Origin: Rhizobium mesoamericanum STM3625
Lineage (GTDB): Bacteria; Pseudomonadota; Alphaproteobacteria; Rhizobiales; Rhizobiaceae
DNA length: 52,382 nucleotides
Assembly: GCF_000312665.1 (NCBI RefSeq)
Contig: NZ_HF536773.1
Span: 183,100 to 235,481 of the forward strand
Reading direction: 5' to 3'
The position numbers and the translations under genes were made by a program. Shown here one piece after another: positions 51,850-52,382 of this stretch. Every line of letters begins with the position of its first letter. The stretch's first letter is position 1. The notes beneath the pieces are model-generated. The model worked only from the letters and a program-made list of their open reading frames with translations. It had not been told where the DNA came from and searched no databases.

Positions 51850-52382
51850 TCATGCGGCGAGCTGCGGCCGGAAGACCACATCGGCCCAGTAGTTCGCTGA
51901 ATCATAGGTGCTGGTGGGGAAGAGGCCCGAGCTGGCGGAGCCGCCATAGGCATAGACGCCGTTGCCACCGGCTGAGGCACTCGACAGGGCCGTCAGCGGG
52001 CCGCTGCTGACGTCGCTGGTGAAGAAGCCGTCGGTCGCCACATAGGCTCCGGTCGTGTGGTACGACGCGACATAGGTGGTATTGGCAGCGATGGTAACCG
52101 CGGTCGCAAAGTTGACCGTCTGCCAACCGCTCCCCGTGGTGCCAGAATAGGTGGCTGTGGCAAGCTTGGTGCCTGTCGACGTCCACAGGTCTACGACGTT
52201 TTGACCGTTGTCGTTGGCGCTGCGATAGAATCTGATGCCGGTGACGTCGCCGGCAACGTTCGACTGGAACTTGACGCCGAGTTCGAGTTGCTGACCATCG
52301 TTGAGGTTCGTCTGGGCCGGTGTGCTGGAGGCGCTGAACAGGCTGTAGGTCGAGGGCGCTGTCGTGGTGATATTGAAGGTCT
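51850..52382 (-). CDS. DUF4082 domain protein, C-terminal part
   Basis: The minus-strand frame is open from the window edge to the stop at 51850-51852 and gives 176 residues. It contains TYSLFSASSTPAQTNLNDGQQLELGVKF, DVTGIRFYRSANDNGQNVVDLWTSTGTKLATATYSGTTGSGWQ and TYVASYHTTGAYVATDGFFTSDVSSGPL, a DUF4082 domain found in large secreted adhesin or Ig-repeat proteins. The sequence is rich in Thr, Ser and Gly, as in extracellular proteins. The start lies beyond the window, so size and number of repeats are unknown. Confidence 0.8.
   Translation of the reverse strand, partial: TFNITTTAPSTYSLFSASSTPAQTNLNDGQQLELGVKFQSNVAGDVTGIRFYRSANDNGQNVVDLWTSTGTKLATATYSGTTGSGWQTVNFATAVTIAANTTYVASYHTTGAYVATDGFFTSDVSSGPLTALSSASAGGNGVYAYGGSASSGLFPTSTYDSANYWADVVFRPQLAA

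Noticed and set aside
1..52382. tRNA, rRNA or CRISPR array
   Set aside because: No cloverleaf, rRNA signature or regularly spaced repeats were seen on either strand; a covariance-model search would be decisive.

Overview
The window looks like a replicon segment, probably a plasmid or chromid, of an alphaproteobacterium of the Rhizobiaceae (Rhizobium/Ensifer/Neorhizobium type). The reasons are the microaerobic respiration operons fixNOQP and fixGHIS, a FixK-type regulator beside a FixL-like haem-PAS hybrid kinase, a CIRCE-controlled groESL, an HWE-family histidine kinase and several small proteins of Rhizobiales type. The genus is inferred from gene content only.

Layout. 1-2.6 kb holds the 3' end of an ABC transporter gene, then decayed genes (CBS-BON protein, acetate kinase) among small hypotheticals. 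2.6-14.7 kb is the oxygen-limitation block: fixS-I-H-G and fixP-Q-O-N on the minus strand, then fixK, a hybrid fixL and a pseudoazurin gene on the plus strand. Five close matches to the FixK/FNR box (TTGAY-N4-RTCAA) lie within 0.8-14.2 kb, and a one-mismatch copy lies before hemN at 31.5 kb, so a local FixK regulon is visible. The kinase would sense O2, FixK would switch on the cbb3 oxidase, its Cu-insertion and assembly factors, a copper electron carrier and O2-independent haem synthesis.

14.8-16.0 kb is a broken AbiEii-like nucleotidyltransferase module. 16.9-21.2 kb is a polar amino-acid ABC transporter with a RidA-type protein and an IclR regulator. 21.3-27.2 kb is a fructoside uptake and hydrolysis operon (GH32, two permeases, binding protein, LacI regulator) with no ATPase gene. 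27.4-29.8 kb is groESL plus a small gene. 30.0-31.9 kb is hemN and a dead Crp/Fnr gene. 32-38.9 kb is a mixed stretch: Na/Pi cotransporter-like protein, UspA, DUF1236, CNNM/CorC and DedA proteins.

39.0-45.9 kb is the most distinctive locus: five same-strand, closely spaced or overlapping genes encoding a nucleotide-cyclase-like/AAA/TPR protein, a YcaO enzyme, a TfuA protein, an HExxH metalloprotease-like protein and a Cys-containing 196-residue protein. YcaO plus TfuA points to backbone modification (thioamide or azoline) of a ribosomal peptide. No classical short precursor is obvious. 46-52.4 kb carries secreted and small hypotheticals, a VapBC pair whose toxin is frameshifted, a DMSP-lyase-like cupin lacking expected metal ligands, an HWE kinase and the 3' end of a DUF4082 surface protein gene.

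No rRNA, tRNA, CRISPR array or intact insertion sequence was recognised.
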